From: Phocoena phocoena
Taxonomy: Eukaryota; Chordata; Mammalia; Artiodactyla; Phocoenidae
Length of the DNA stretch: 64,000 nt
NCBI RefSeq assembly: GCF_963924675.1
Contig: NC_089239.1
Coordinates: 30,403,818-30,467,817, forward strand
Reading direction: 5' to 3'
Both the position numbers and the translations under genes were made by a program. The notes beneath the pieces were generated by a model. It worked only from the letters and a program-made list of their open reading frames with translations. It did no database searches and was not told the DNA's origin. Positions 48,771-61,400 of the stretch are shown here, one piece after another; position 1 is the stretch's first letter; every line of letters begins with the position of its first letter.

Positions 48771-49943
48771 TCAATAATGCATATACGTTTATAGCAATAT
48801 CTGAAACATGCAGTGACTGCAAAGTTTCTGAGTGACGTAACTTTACATTCAGAAGATGGGCGAGTCTGCTATTGTAATATTGATCATTCAAGTAACTTTC
48901 TTAAAAGAATCATGGATCATCTCGTCTGTCCCAGGAGAGGTTAAAAAGAAGTCTGAACACCTCCCCACTTCCGTAGCTCTTGCTTGCATAGGACGAATCA
49001 TTTCCTGAACTTTCTGCCCCCGACACACATAACACACACACACAATGTGGGGAAGTAGAAAAGGTTAGAACAGCTTGACACTTCACGTGATAGGAAGAAG
49101 TCTCACTGGCAGATGGGTGAGACAGTGTGTGTAGTATCTGAATGTCACTGAACACAGTTTCGAGTGGAGATTAACAGGGTAGCAGAAAAATCTTTGGACT
49201 AGTCTCTGTCTCTCCATGCTGTAAAATTTTCATCTTACTGATCATTTAAAAATAAAGAGAAAAACTAAAATTGGTACCAACCCGAAGAAGAGTTACTTCT
49301 AACTTTGGCAAGTGCCCCAAACAGCCCCATGATCTCAAATCCCAGTCCTTTGTGATTTCCTCCCTATTTTTCAAGAATCTAAGAGTGAGGACTTCCTGCT
49401 GCAGACACTGAGGTGTCAAAATCAGATGAAAGTATCCAACAAAACCCTCAAGAGTAGGAGTCAAATATACAGGGGAAGAGTCCAAACACCAAATTCGTAG
49501 ATAGGAATTACCTTTGCTGATCCTTCACTTAAAGCTTTTAACAGACTAAAGATAAAGTCAGAACGAGAATGGCTCAAGAGCAAATGAAGTGGTAAGCGCA
49601 CTGATGGTCACCAAACTGCTATCGAGTATTTCTGACTAATTTTGTTACTAATTCAGAGTCACTTTCTGCTTATTCCATGTTTCCTCTACTGTGGTTTAGC
49701 TGGACCAATACTAGCCTCCATGCAAGCAAGCTTAGTTACTTAGACTATATATGTGCGGTGGGAGGGGACACAATATATTCGTGTTCTATTCTATAGCATT
49801 AAGTATAGCTTTAACTGAATACCGCTTTTTAAATTTAGAAAAACATGAGATAAATTTCAATACTGAGAAAACCCAAAAATTGACAAGCCTGAGTTAATAG
49901 GCATTTCTGAATGAGTTTAAGACCTCCAACTTATAATGACCTC

Positions 49944-50276
49944 TTTTTTTAAAAATAAATTTATTTTATTTATTTTTGGCTGCGTTGGGTCTTCATTGCT
50001 GCACGCGGGCTTTCCCTAGTTGTGGCGAGCAGGGGCTGCTCTTTGTTGCGGTGTGCGGGCTTCTCATTGCGGTGGCTTCTCTTGTTGCGGAGCACGGGCT
50101 CTAGGCGTGCGGGCTTCAGTAGCTGTGGCTCGCGGGCTCTAGAGCGCAGGCTCAGTAGTTGTGGCGCATGGGCTTAGTTGCTCTGCGGTATGTGGGATCT
50201 TCCCGGACCAGGGCTCCAACCCGTGTCCCCTGCATTGGCAGGTGGAGTCTCAACCACCGCACCACCAGGGAAGCCC
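49944..50276 (-). repeat. CHR-type SINE, long (undeleted) form
   Basis: About 330 bp with the usual head (ccaccagggaagcccc on the plus strand) but with the extra central part (gcttcagtagctgtggctcg, ttgctgcacgcgggctttcc) that the short copies lack. This older form is shared more widely among cetaceans, hippos and ruminants. Confidence 0.9.
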
Positions 50277-50499
50277 CAAGATCTCAAAATTAAATAGAAA
50301 TGTTTCTTTTACTTTCTATTTAAATGCTGTCCCTTAAATCCCTCAGGATTATATTACCCCTACGGGTAAGCACAAATTCCTCTAAAGCTCCATTACTGCC
50401 GGGTCAGGCTAGAATCTTTCCATTTCAGTCCTGATCCTCTGCAAAACTTTTACTCAAAGTAAGAAACGTCAAGCATCTCATCAGGCACATTTTGAACCA

Positions 50500-50775
50500 G
50501 AATGGGCTGGATCCTAACTGCCCTCACTCTTCCGCGGTCCCGAGTTGCTGTTGGATTTTAAAGAAGGCTCTCAGAACTCCCATCGGGGGAAGCAGCACAC
50601 CATTTCACAGTACTCCCTCCAGCTGCCAGAATCCCACGTAGCTGCTGGCAGGGGAGCTTCTTTCCGCCCACAGTGAGGACCAGCCTTGGCAGAGCTGCAG
50701 AGTTACCATAGCAACCGAGCTCCGGGGTCCAGGATATGCTCCCAACAATCATCTTTTAAGGCTGAGGACTCTGCT
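50500..50775. promoter_or_regulatory. GC-richer unique segment with RFX X-box (candidate regulatory element)
   Basis: A non-repeat segment in intron 1 about 3.8-4.0 kb upstream of exon 2, richer in GC and CpG (ccgcgg at 50532-50537) than its surroundings. At 50702-50715 it carries gttaccatagcaac, a perfect match to the X-box GTNRCC-N2-RGYAAC bound by RFX factors. Could be an enhancer or an internal promoter. Inference only. Confidence 0.35.
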
Positions 50776-51459
50776 GCCACCCATCACCATGTTTGTACTG
50801 CACCTCAAATGAGAAACCACTCCATTAAATGAATATCAGTGAAAGTATGATAAGTGGAATGCTGGCACTGGAGAAAATACCTTGCTTGAGAAAATAAAAA
50901 CAATACAATTACTTTGCACAGGAAACATTTTCAATATTAGATATGATGATTGATTCTCAAATAGAGCTGGTGGTTGAAATACTGAACCCAGAATTTACAT
51001 GCTATAGACCTACCTGTATACACAAAGAAGCATTTCTCAAATCCAGTTCCTGTATTTTCTCACAGTGAATTAACACTATGTTTTTACTTTCACGTAAAAA
51101 AAAGAAATTACGAGACTTTCTTTTCAACACACTCTGCAACGTGTCTGAAAATTTCAAAGAAAATAAAAGCTCTTGAGATAGTCAACCTTTTTTTTAAATG
51201 AGATATGTGCTTAATTTGCTTTCATTTAACCGTTGTGAAATAAACACAAGCCTTGTTCACTCCACAAAGTGCACCGAAATAAATAAAGGAAAAAGACCTT
51301 AAATAACAAGAAAGAGAGCCTGAGACACAGAGAACTGAGAAGAGAGGCCAACACAATGGCAGATCCTGGAAGAGAGACTGACAAGAGACTGACAATGTAT
51401 TCACTGATAAATTTTTCCCAACATCGTTTACCAATGAGTTGATTCTTTCTCTTCCAACC

Positions 51460-52370
51460 TACCATATCACCTTTGTCATTATCAAGTATGCAGAGGTCTG
51501 AGTCTGTTTGTGGGCTCTCTATTCTGTTCCATTGGTCTATTGTCCATTGGTCTACCCCCAGGCCTTGGAATCTGTCTTGGTTTGTGGTGGAGAAAATTCC
51601 CCAAACTTGCTCATCTTCTTATGTGTATCATGCTACTCATGGATGGCTCTATTGCATTAACATATACATTTTAGAAACAGTTGGCCTGATTCCACAATTT
51701 ATTGGGGTTCTGATTGGTTTGGTTTTTGTTTTTTTTTTTGCGGTACGCGGGCCTCTCACTGTTGTGGCCTCTCCCGTTGCGGAGCACAGGCTCCGGACGC
51801 GCAGGCTCAGCGGCCATGGCTCACGGGCCCAGCCGCTCCACGGCACATGGGATCTTCCCGGACCGGGGCACGAACCCGTGTTCCCTGCACCTGCAGGCGG
51901 ACTCTCAACCGCTGCGCCACCAGGGAAGCCCCTGATTGGTATTTTTATACTGATTTTGCATCTAGAAATTTTGCAAAATTCTTTTTTTGATCCTCTGAAT
52001 TATTTTGATTCTGGGAATTAGTTTAAGTTTGTGTTGATAATCATCCCATCTGTGAAAATTTTGAGCTTTGTCTCTTGCTGTTCATTATCTATACCTTCTT
52101 ACTGACCTTTCTCTTCACTTCACTCTGTTCCTTTACCATTATGTGTGATGCTCGCTATTGGTTTCTTGGTTATAGAAGGTCTCTTCAGTTTTGAACTCCA
52201 TAACAGGCTTTTCCCCATCTGTTGAAATAATTTTGTTTTTTCTTTTTACCTGCCATTTCAGTGTTTTTTTTCAATTTTCAACTAAATGCATTCCTGAGAA
52301 AACTCCGACTGAGTCATACTGTATTTTTTAATACATTGCTGAATTTGTCACGCTAACATTTTGCTCCATG
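51460..52370 (-). repeat. L1 ORF2 fragment (antisense), split by a SINE
   Basis: Plus strand ctattctgttccattggtct, ttattggggttctgattggt, then after the SINE tgattttgcatctagaaatt, atcatcccatctgtgaaaat, ggtctcttcagttttgaac. Reversed L1 ORF2. Degraded. Confidence 0.75.
51719..51931 (-). repeat. CHR-type cetacean SINE nested in L1
   Basis: Complete short form. Target duplication ctgattggt at 51710-51718 and 51932-51940, which is L1 sequence. Confidence 0.95.
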
Positions 52371-52622
52371 CTTTTGTATGTATCGATTCATCCCACAAAT
52401 AGTTAGCAGGGCCTCACCAGGTGCCAGGAACTTCACTAATTGCTGGAACTGTGGAATTAATAAAAAAACAACTGCTGCTCTCCTTCTAGAGGTGGGAAAC
52501 AGACAATAAACAAGATGCAGAAGTAATATATGTGAGACTGTGAAAAGTGCAAAGAAAAGCCAAAACATGAAAGAGGGGTAAGGAATATCGGAATAATTCA
52601 GGGAAGGAATAACTGAGATGAC

Positions 52623-52833
52623 ATTTTTTTTTTTTTTTTTTTTCGGTACGGGGGCCTTTCACTGTTGTGTCCCCTCCCGTTGCGGAGCACAGGCTCCGGA
52701 CGCGCAGGCTCAGCGGCCGTGGCTCACGGGCCCAGCCGCTCTGGGGCATGTGGGATCTTCCCGGACCGGGGTACGAATCCGCATCCCCTGCATCGGCAGG
52801 CAGGCTCTCAGCCACTGCGCCACCAGGGAAGCC
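52623..52833 (-). repeat. CHR-type cetacean SINE
   Basis: Complete short form. Perfect 10-bp target duplication ctgagatgac at 52613-52622 and 52834-52843. More diverged than most copies here (cggtacgggggcctttcact). Confidence 0.95.
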
Positions 52834-53099
52834 CTGAGATGACGTTTTTTAAAAGGTGGGAAGGAGGTAAAGGAGGCAGGCAGGTGACTCTATGGGAGCG
52901 GAGGGTTTCCAACAGAGGAAAAGTGCATGTGAATGTCCTGAGGCAGGTGTGTGTGTAGCCTATTTGAGGAAAATCTAAGAAGTCAGGGGCGGTAAAATAG
53001 ATTAAAGCTGAAACAAAAGAATATGAGATGAGATGATGAGATGAAAAATGCAGTGGGTTAGGACAGGGATGTTAATGAATGTGACTGGCATCTAATTTT

Positions 53100-53440
53100 T
53101 GCTTTCTTGCTTTGAAATCAACTTTATGCTAAGCCTGGTATGGTGAGCTCCTTTTTCTACACCCTGGGGTTGTTCCCATCAGGTTTAGCTGCATAAGAAA
53201 CATTTGGTAGCACCAGCCGGTAAAACCATCCAGGCCACTTGTGTACTTCACGGGAAGAAGTTTACTGATCTAATTAGTTAAAGAACTAATCAAATTTTCT
53301 ATTTCTTAAGTCTGTTTGCTAATAAGTTCAGTGGTGTAGGCATTTGTAAACTTACTATAAGATTTAAAACTTATGATGAAGTTTTATGTAACTTTTATAG
53401 TATTTTTAACTTATTCATCACCTGCGTATATTTCCTTTTA
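53100..53440 (-). repeat. degraded L1 ORF2-like sequence (antisense)
   Basis: Phrases such as gtaaaaccatccaggccact and aattttctatttcttaagtc resemble reversed L1 ORF2. Weak, from pattern only. Confidence 0.45.
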
Positions 53441-54018
53441 TTTTCCCTTACGATTTCAATTCCCTCCCTTCTTTCCTTCCTTCCATCCTCTCTGACCCCA
53501 CCTCTCTTTCCTCCTCTTTCTCTCTTTTCTTTCTCTATTCTTAAAGTGCATCAGTCAGAATTGCATGGGTTTTGTTCTATGTTTGCTACCCCAAAAAATC
53601 AGTGACTTAAAACATCACATTTTATATTTCAATCAGATGATAATATTTCCATCCAAGGTTAGTAGTGGGGTTCTCTGACCATTCAGAAACTCAGGCTGAT
53701 GAAGGGGATGTTACTTTGAGCATTGCCAGTCGTCACATCAGAATTAAAAACATCAGGGAAGTCTCACTCTGACAAATATCCGGGGCTGCAACGATAGTGC
53801 TATTTCTACTCGCAATCCAATGCCTAGAAAGTCACATGCCTCCCCTCAATCACACAGAACAAAAAGTGCAATTCTACCATGTTTGCACAGGACAGGGGTC
53901 CATAAATGCTTAGGCAATAGCCTTAATGGCTATTGTAATAATGGGTTTTCAATGTTATTATTCTTTTCAAATAACTCATTTTGCACGATTACCTTTTGCT
54001 TCCTTAATTTCTGTTCTT

Positions 54019-54397
54019 TTTTGTTTTTTAAGTTACTCTTTTACTTATTTATTGGCTGCATTGGGTCTTCATTGCTGCATGTGGGCTTTCTCTAGTTGTG
54101 GCGAACGGGGGCTGCTCTTCGTTGCGGTGCATGGGCTTCTCATTGCGGTGGCTTTTCTTGTTGCGGAGCATGGGGTCTAGGCGTGTGGGCTTCAGCAGTT
54201 GTGGCATGTGGGCTCAGTAGTTGTGGCTCATGGGCTCAGTAGTTGTGGCTCATGGGCTCTAGAGCACAGGCTCAGTAGCTGTGGCACACGGGCTTAGTTG
54301 TTCCACGGCAGGTGGGATCTTCCCGGACCAGGGCTCGAACCCGCGTCCCCTGCATTGGCAGGCAGATTCTTAACCACTGCACCACCAGGGAAGTCCT
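54019..54397 (-). repeat. CHR-type SINE, long form with internal tandem repeats
   Basis: Long form as at 49.9 kb but extended to about 379 bp by two perfect copies (with a third partial) of a 23-bp unit, gggctcagtagttgtggctc plus at, at about 54210-54255. Perfect 15-bp target duplication ttaatttctgttctt at 54004-54018 and 54398-54412. Confidence 0.93.
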
Positions 54398-54419
54398 TTA
54401 ATTTCTGTTCTTAAATTAC

Positions 54420-54800
54420 TGCTTTTGTTTTCACTTTCTATGGGTGTATTTTGCTCTACATTTCATCATGTCTTGAGATGGATGCTAAGCTATTAATCTT
54501 TAGTCTTTCTTCTCTTCTAATACAAACATTTAAAGAGATAAGGTTCCCTTCTAAGTTTGCTTGAGTGAGTTCCACAAGTTCTAATTTGCAAACTTTTCAT
54601 TGTTGTCCAGTTATAAGAATTTTCTAAAGCCTATTGTGATTTGTTTCTGAAACATAATTTATTTATATATTTGTTTTCTTTGAATTTTTTTTTTTTTTAG
54701 TTTCCAAATACATGAGGCTTTTTTTCTATTTTTTTGGCGTGTTTTGTGTCTGTATCTTAATTGCACGGTTGTTATGTAGAGAAAATGGCTTACGGGGCAG
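54420..54800 (-). repeat. old L1 ORF2-like sequence (antisense)
   Basis: Plus strand gagttccacaagttctaatt, ttcattgttgtccagttata and ttgtgatttgtttctgaaac resemble reversed L1 ORF2 of an old copy. It probably continues from the sequence before the SINE at 54.0 kb. Confidence 0.5.
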
Positions 54801-56016
54801 CAGTCTTTTGGAATTTATGATGATTTCCTTTAGGTCAAAACTTAGACTTGAGTTTATCAGTCTCTAAAGGTAGCAGAAATTAAGGTCAAAAACTCACAGG
54901 AAACCTGGCCTGTGAGCTGTCTCAGATTCTGAGGCAACATTTGCCCCCCTCAACCCACCCAAGGTAAAGGACAGGTCACGTTTTTCTGTCCTACACAGAA
55001 ATTTTGTCATCATTGCTATTCTGTTTATTTTTTGTTTCATCTCATTTTTTTTCATGGTTTAGGCTCCTGCAAAAGATTTTGAGAGTCCTGGATGTTGTAC
55101 TGTATATCTCAAGTTGATTCCCTGTCTAGGAACTCGGCTGTTCCCTAATCCCTGCTTCCAGGACATCACATGTAAAGCCAAGAAGACCAGAACATCAAGG
55201 TGACCACAGAGCCTGCCGTTAGCGCAAAGCTACCTTGCTTATCCCTTTGAACTCCTCTTTAACTTTATTTTTGGCTTCTGAGGACTCTGCTTACTCTCTT
55301 GCAAGTGTACCAATGTATACTTACATAAGTAAATATATTTTAGTTATATCTACATGTTAAATATGTATATTTTAAATACACACACATATTAATTCCACAA
55401 TTTAAACTGCTTTACAAAAGCAAAGTTTTCTATGTTTTTTAGTCGACCATACTGCTGCGAGTTCACTCTTTATTACAAAAGGACAACAAAAGATCACTAG
55501 GTATTTGAGGAACACCTCCAACTTGAAAGAAGGAAACAAAAATAAATAAACGCAAAGGGAGCTCAGAGATACGAGAGGCAAAGCAGGCAGCATGCACGCA
55601 CACACACACACATTCCTATATTCCCCTAGGATATACTTAAACACACTGTATTCTTGAAGTAAGAGTAGATGCTAAAAATAGGTAACTGCAAAAAATTAAA
55701 AGCTCTTGTTAAGTAAGAATATGATGGCAGAAGTTTAAGATTTACTGGATGGGCTAAAAGACAAAGAAAAGGAAATCTATGTCAAAGAACAAAAAGATGG
55801 AGATGGAAATTGGACAGAAACGATGAGCAACTGAGAAGATAAGATGAAGTCCAATTTCGATCTTCAAAGAGAATGACGTCCAACAAGAAAACCAGAGAAA
55901 ATGAAGACTACCCAGCCAATCATCAAATACTATGAAACAGTACATCAACTCTAGAATTGAAGATTGCGCATCTCTAGATGGACAGGACTTTTCTTCATGG
56001 GCTGGTTTCCTGGTCC

Positions 56017-56018
<2 letters not shown>

Positions 56019-56049
<31 letters not shown>
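56019..56049. repeat. (AC)n microsatellite
   Basis: About 15 uninterrupted AC units. It makes spurious Thr-His open frames on both strands. Confidence 0.95.
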
Positions 56050-56922
56050 ACTGCTTCCCCTACAGCCACGCGATACCAAGAAGAAGAGAGGCCTGGGACT
56101 GGATGTGTGGCTCTTCCCGTCACAGCAAGTGGGGTCATGGAAACAAGTGTCTTAGACAAAGCCATCATCAGATGAGGGAAATGGGAAGTTATCCACTAAA
56201 GGAAAAGCAGATGACTTTTCAGAGGACTGTTTCTGAAGACTTGTAACAATGCCATTTGGCCTTAGGATCCTTAAGCATCTGTGGAAATCTTAGTGGCATG
56301 AAGCCAACCTCACTTTCTCTTGTCCTCTTATACAAGGAAACATGTCCTGTGCGTGGAAATAGTATAGCCACCGTTAAGTCAAGACTTGACTGTACCAGGT
56401 TTATCTCACATTCCATTGTTCCATGTCTTGCTAGCAACACGGGCACCGAATCACTATATCAATATACAGTGAATGTTTTGAAGCACCTACTAGTTCTACA
56501 TCCTGAGTCCACAGGAGTGACAAAAAATATGATCTCTACCTGCTAGTAGTGAGAAACAAATAAGCCTACATACTAGTGGGAAATAAAATCAGAAATTTCT
56601 TGCACCTTTTCACAAAGTTTTCCAAGAATATTCTACCTGAATATTTAGTACTGTTGTGATGTCGTGCGTGTTCAGTCAGCACAGCCAGAATCACCATATT
56701 CATCAACAAACCAGAAAGAGCGGCAGTGGCCTTGGAGTTCAGAGTTATTCAGCGAATAGTAGGAAAATGCCCTTGGTGGGAAGTGTAGCATACTAGAAAG
56801 ATGAGCAATAAGGTAAGAGTTCAAAATTGTGCTTGTGAAGAATTTTTTATACTGTAAAGTTTATAGCAAACAGAATTTGTAACACTAACCCTCTGATTAA
56901 TGACACCATCATCTAAACTTTT

Positions 56923-57122
56923 TTTTTTTTGCGGTACGCGGGCCTCTCACTGTTGTGGCCTCTCCCGTTGCGGAGCACAGGCTCCGGACGCGCAGGCTCA
57001 GCTGCCATGGCTCACAGGCCCAGCCGCTCCGCGGCATGTGCGATCTTCCCGGACCGGGGCACGAACCCGCGTCCCCTGCATCGGCAGGCGGACTCTCAAC
57101 CACTGCGCCAGCAGGGAAGCCC
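56923..57122 (-). repeat. CHR-type cetacean SINE
   Basis: Complete short form. Perfect 16-bp target duplication catcatctaaactttt at 56907-56922 and 57123-57138; a clean, probably recent insertion. Confidence 0.97.
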
Positions 57123-57414
57123 CATCATCTAAACTTTTAAAGCCTCTTAGAATATAGCTCAAATAATCCCCCAATATTATTGAAATGCTATTAACATTTA
57201 TTTAAATATAGTCCTGGCCTAAACAAAGTACAGAGTTAAATATTTGAATAATTCAGGACCAAGTGGGATTATCAAGAATACAAACGAACATAACAGGTTT
57301 TAAATTTAAATATTTTAGTCGTTGCTACAATACTATGCTTAAACAAATCAGTTCCTAATTTTAAAAGAATATGCAGAGTTTGGAGATATTCTTTATACCC
57401 TCCTAAATTTGTGG

Positions 57415-57530
57415 CTGGGTACCAAAATCACCAGCGATTTTCTCAAAAACAGAGATCCTACGATCCCCTCCATTGAAAACTTTGCTGTTTTTATCAAGTA
57501 CTTCAGCTGATTCTGATGTACAGATGTAAC
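57415..57530. repeat. MER5-like (hAT-Charlie) fragment
   Basis: Words accaaaatcaccagcgattt and cttcagctgattctgatgta resemble MER5 termini. Short and diverged. Confidence 0.4.
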
Positions 57531-58945
57531 AGCATACCGAAACCACGCAGTATTATATAAAATCATATTAACTACCTAACCTACTTTAAAACAAGTTGAT
57601 AAACCAGATATACATGTAATACAGGGATTAAGGATTCACTCTAGGAATTTTGTACAAATTATTAAACAAAGTATGCAGTTTATAACTAAATGACATCCAT
57701 CAGAATTTTTTTTGAACGGTTCCAATGCATCAGAAACAGTGCCAAGACTTTTAATGTACTGATGGGTGTCGTCTCCACAGTAACCCTACGAAGGGGGTAT
57801 AATTCCATATGGGTAATTTCTCAAATGATTATTGAGGGCTGGTATTGAAAAGTATGTGAAAGCCTGTGGTATAGTGAATTTTCCAGAAGAATGATGACAT
57901 TTTCCTTTTAAAAATGTTATTATGGACATTTTTATAATATTATTATTTACAACTCAGAGTTTAAAAAAAATATATCGCTAATTACAGAACAATCTGTACT
58001 GGTCAACATGACTTAGCAAGAATGTTTTGATTAATTAAACTCACCTCCCTAAGGCAGAAAAGTTAATTGTTTCAGTAATGATTAGAACCATACTCTTCCA
58101 ACTGTGATAAATAAGCCCTTAGTATGAGGGAGCAGTCAGGTGGAGAAAGGTTTCTGAGGTGCAATCAGAGCAATCCCTGGAAGGTAAAAAAGTGGGGCCC
58201 CCAAACTGGTCTGAGCTGCAGACACCTGGGAGGTGTTTGCAGAACACATCTTCCTTGCTCAGATGATGTTCCGAGATCCAGTTAAAACCCTCACCTTCCC
58301 CTGTAAGGACTGAGCCGGTCAACATAGATTTCAGCATGGCTGCATCCTCACAACACTCAGGCCTATGTTCAAACAAATGCCGTTTGTTTATTTTGGGGGT
58401 TATGCTGCTTAATGAGCCATCCCAAAGATGTGTTAGCTTAAGAGGAAAATATATTACAATTTCTCATAGTTGCATGGGTTTATTGGACCCCGATGGACAG
58501 TTTTCACGTGGGATCATTCAAGCTCTTGTAGCCAAAAGATGAATGGAGTCAGGAGTCATCTGATTCTTTGACTGAGCTGGTTCCTCCACCTGCATGTGTC
58601 GTCAAGCACCCCAGCTAGCACGCCTGCAACAGCTGAGGACTTCCTAGGAATATCTCATTTCCGGTGGCCTCTCCCAGAGGCTACTTAAGCTGTCTCACAG
58701 CAAGGGGAGGCATAATGGATGGCTTCTATCAAAGCAGGAGCTCCCAGACAGAGAAAGCAAACCTTTCCAGTCTTCTTAAAGGCTGAGCTCAGAAATGGGC
58801 CACGTTGTACTGTCAGAGTAGTTACAGGAAGCGCAGATTCTCCAGTGTAGGGAAACTGACTCCAAGCCAGGATGGGAGGAGTGCTAAAGAATGCGCAGCC
58901 ATCTGCAATCTGCTACAAGATCATCCAGTTTAAAACTGAACCTTC

Positions 58946-59151
58946 GGGCTTCCCTGGTGGCGCAGTGGTTGAGAGTCCGCCTGCCGATGCAGGGGACGCG
59001 AGTTCGTGCCCCAGTCCGGGAAGATCCCACATGCCGCGGAGCGGCTGGGCCCGTGAGCCATGGCCACTGAGCCTGCGCGTCCGGAGCCTGTGCTCCGCAA
59101 CGGGAGAGGCCACAACACTGAGAGGCCCGCGTACCGCAAAAAAACAAAACA
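58946..59151 (+). repeat. CHR-type cetacean SINE, antisense to GPM6A
   Basis: Complete short form with an A4C-type tail. Perfect 14-bp target duplication aaaactgaaccttc at 58932-58945 and 59152-59165. Confidence 0.97.
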
Positions 59152-59872
59152 AAAACTGAACCTTCTACCCCAAGGATCACGTTGGTTTTGTCCAGGACAC
59201 CACTCATTGACATTTGACACACTTTTAATCTAATTTGTTGACTATTGAACCTCTTCGCCAAAATGAAAAATGTGTGAAGTCAAAAATTTCTGGGTTGTGC
59301 TCATTTTGTATGCCTACTTCCTACAACAGAATCACACATGGTAGATGCTCAATTCACATGTGTTGCATAAATGAATTAATTGGAACATCTGTCCCCAAAA
59401 ACCAGTTAGGACAGGTGATAAAGAGGTCATTAGCTCCAAACCTTCCACCATGTCTACCCTGCAGACAAACGTCAGAATCATGAAAATTTCCTACCTTGTG
59501 ACCAAGAAGAGAAACTTGGGGAATACAAATTGGTTGCAACATTGTTTTTCCTTTTTTTTTGTCCCATATCTTAAAAAAAAAAGTTTATTTTTCTTTTGAA
59601 ATAATTGGTAAAGAGTTATTTATGCAGGTTTGCAGGGGAGATAATTAACAAGCCTTCTTGTAATGTATCATAATTTTGTAGAAGAAAAAACTGGGATTAG
59701 GATACTCATCATACAGCATCATATGGGTAAGTACCTGCCAGTGCTTGGATTTGTACTAAATATATTTGTCTGTAAAATATATTTGCTTTAATAATACACC
59801 ACACAGGATTATCAATATGACTCTCCACCAAACAAAATAAAAACACATATTTCTAGATCAAGAACAACAAAG

Positions 59873-60752
59873 TCAAATCAAAACTACAATGAGATATCAT
59901 CTCACACCGGTCAGAATGGCCATCATCAAAAAGTCTACAAACAATAAATGCTGGAGAGGGTGTGGAGAAAAGGGAACCCTCTTGCACTGTTGGTGGGAAT
60001 GTAAATTGATACAAGCCACTATGGAGAACAGTATGGAGGTTCCTTAAAAAACTACAAATAGAACTACCATATGACCCAGCAATCCCACTACTGGGCATAT
60101 ACCCAGAGAAAACCATCATTCAAAAAGAGTCATGTACCACAATGTTCATTGCAGCACTATTTACAATAGCTAGGACATGGAAGCAACCTAAGTGTCCACT
60201 GACAGATGAATGGATAAAGAAGATGTGGCACATATATACAATGGAATATTACTCAGCCATAAAAAGAGACGAAATTATTTGTGGGGAGGTGGATGGACCT
60301 AGAGTCTGTCATTCAGAGTGAAGTAAGTCAGAAAGAGAAAAAGAAATACCGTATGCTAACACATATATATGGAATCTAAGAGAAAAAAATGTCATGAAGA
60401 ACCTAGGGGTAAGACGGGAATAAAGACACAGACCTACTAGAGAATGGACTTGAGCATATGGGGAGGGGGAAGGGTAAGCTGTGACAAAGTGAGAGAGAGG
60501 CATGGACATATATACACTACCAAACGTAAAACAGATAGCTAGTGGGAAGCAGCCGCACAGCACAGGGAGATCACCTCGGTGCTTTGTGACCACCTAGAGG
60601 GGTTGGGTAGGGAGGGTGGGAGGGAGACGCAAGAGGGAAGAGATATGGGAACATATGGATCTGTATAACTGATTCACCTTGTTGTAAAGCAGAAACTAAC
60701 ACACCATTGTAAAGCAATTATACTCCAATAAAGATGTTAAAAAAGAAAAAAA
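59873..60752 (+). mobile_element. young L1, 5'-truncated (880 bp), antisense to GPM6A
   Basis: Starts in the last part of ORF2 (gatatcatctcacaccggtc) and runs to the 3' end (tatactccaataaagatgtt) with an A-rich tail. Target duplication agaacaacaaag/aagaacaacaaag at about 59861 and 60753. Same 3' family as the two L1s at 32-35 kb but in the other direction. The ORF2 frame is interrupted. Confidence 0.92.
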
Positions 60753-61109
60753 AAGAACAACAAAGAAAGAGTCCACAGAGGATTCTGAGGGCTTACATTT
60801 TAAACAGATGAAAATTAAATTCCAAACAGAAGAAGCTGATGATATTGACAATAAAGGTAAAAGTCACCAGCCTCCTAAGCAAACTAATTCAGGAAAAGAG
60901 AACAGTGTTTTTCTTAAAGTAATTTAAGATATTTACTCGTGCTCAGGAAAATTTTACATGATTTTGAAAATATCTGTTAAGTACTGCTGCAAAATATTGT
61001 GGTGCCCGGATATGTTTTTTCTGAAGCAGCTTTGCCTTCCTAATAATGGGTGTATTCTCTGTCTTTCCTCACATAACACTAATTCAAAAGCTGGAGGAAG
61101 TATTTCAAA

Positions 61110-61400
61110 ACGTAAGTGGAGCTGTATCACTCTCCTGCTTGAAATCCTTCCCTGACTTTCTATCAGGTTTGCTCACCAGTACGCCTTCCATCAGCTGCCT
61201 GCACACCGGAGTGCCGCTTGTGATCTCTGCAGCGTCACTTCCCACCCGACGTGGCCGGCGCTGCACACCAGCCGCAACGGCCACCTTTCAGTGCCTTAAA
61301 GACAAGCCTTTGCACCCATGCTGCCCCTCCGCCTGCTTCCGACGCTCTCCCCGTGTTAGGCTCCTTCCTCCCCCAAGTCTCCACGTCTCTTCCTTAGTGA
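61110..61400. repeat. L2-like LINE fragment
   Basis: Words ctcctgcttgaaatccttcc, gcctttgcacccatgctgcc and the C/T-rich order resemble the 3' part of L2. Strand not assigned. Confidence 0.45.

Noticed and set aside
56019..56049. Thr-His repeat proteins near 56 kb and Cys-Val repeats near 44.7 kb
   Set aside because: Translations of AC/TG microsatellites.
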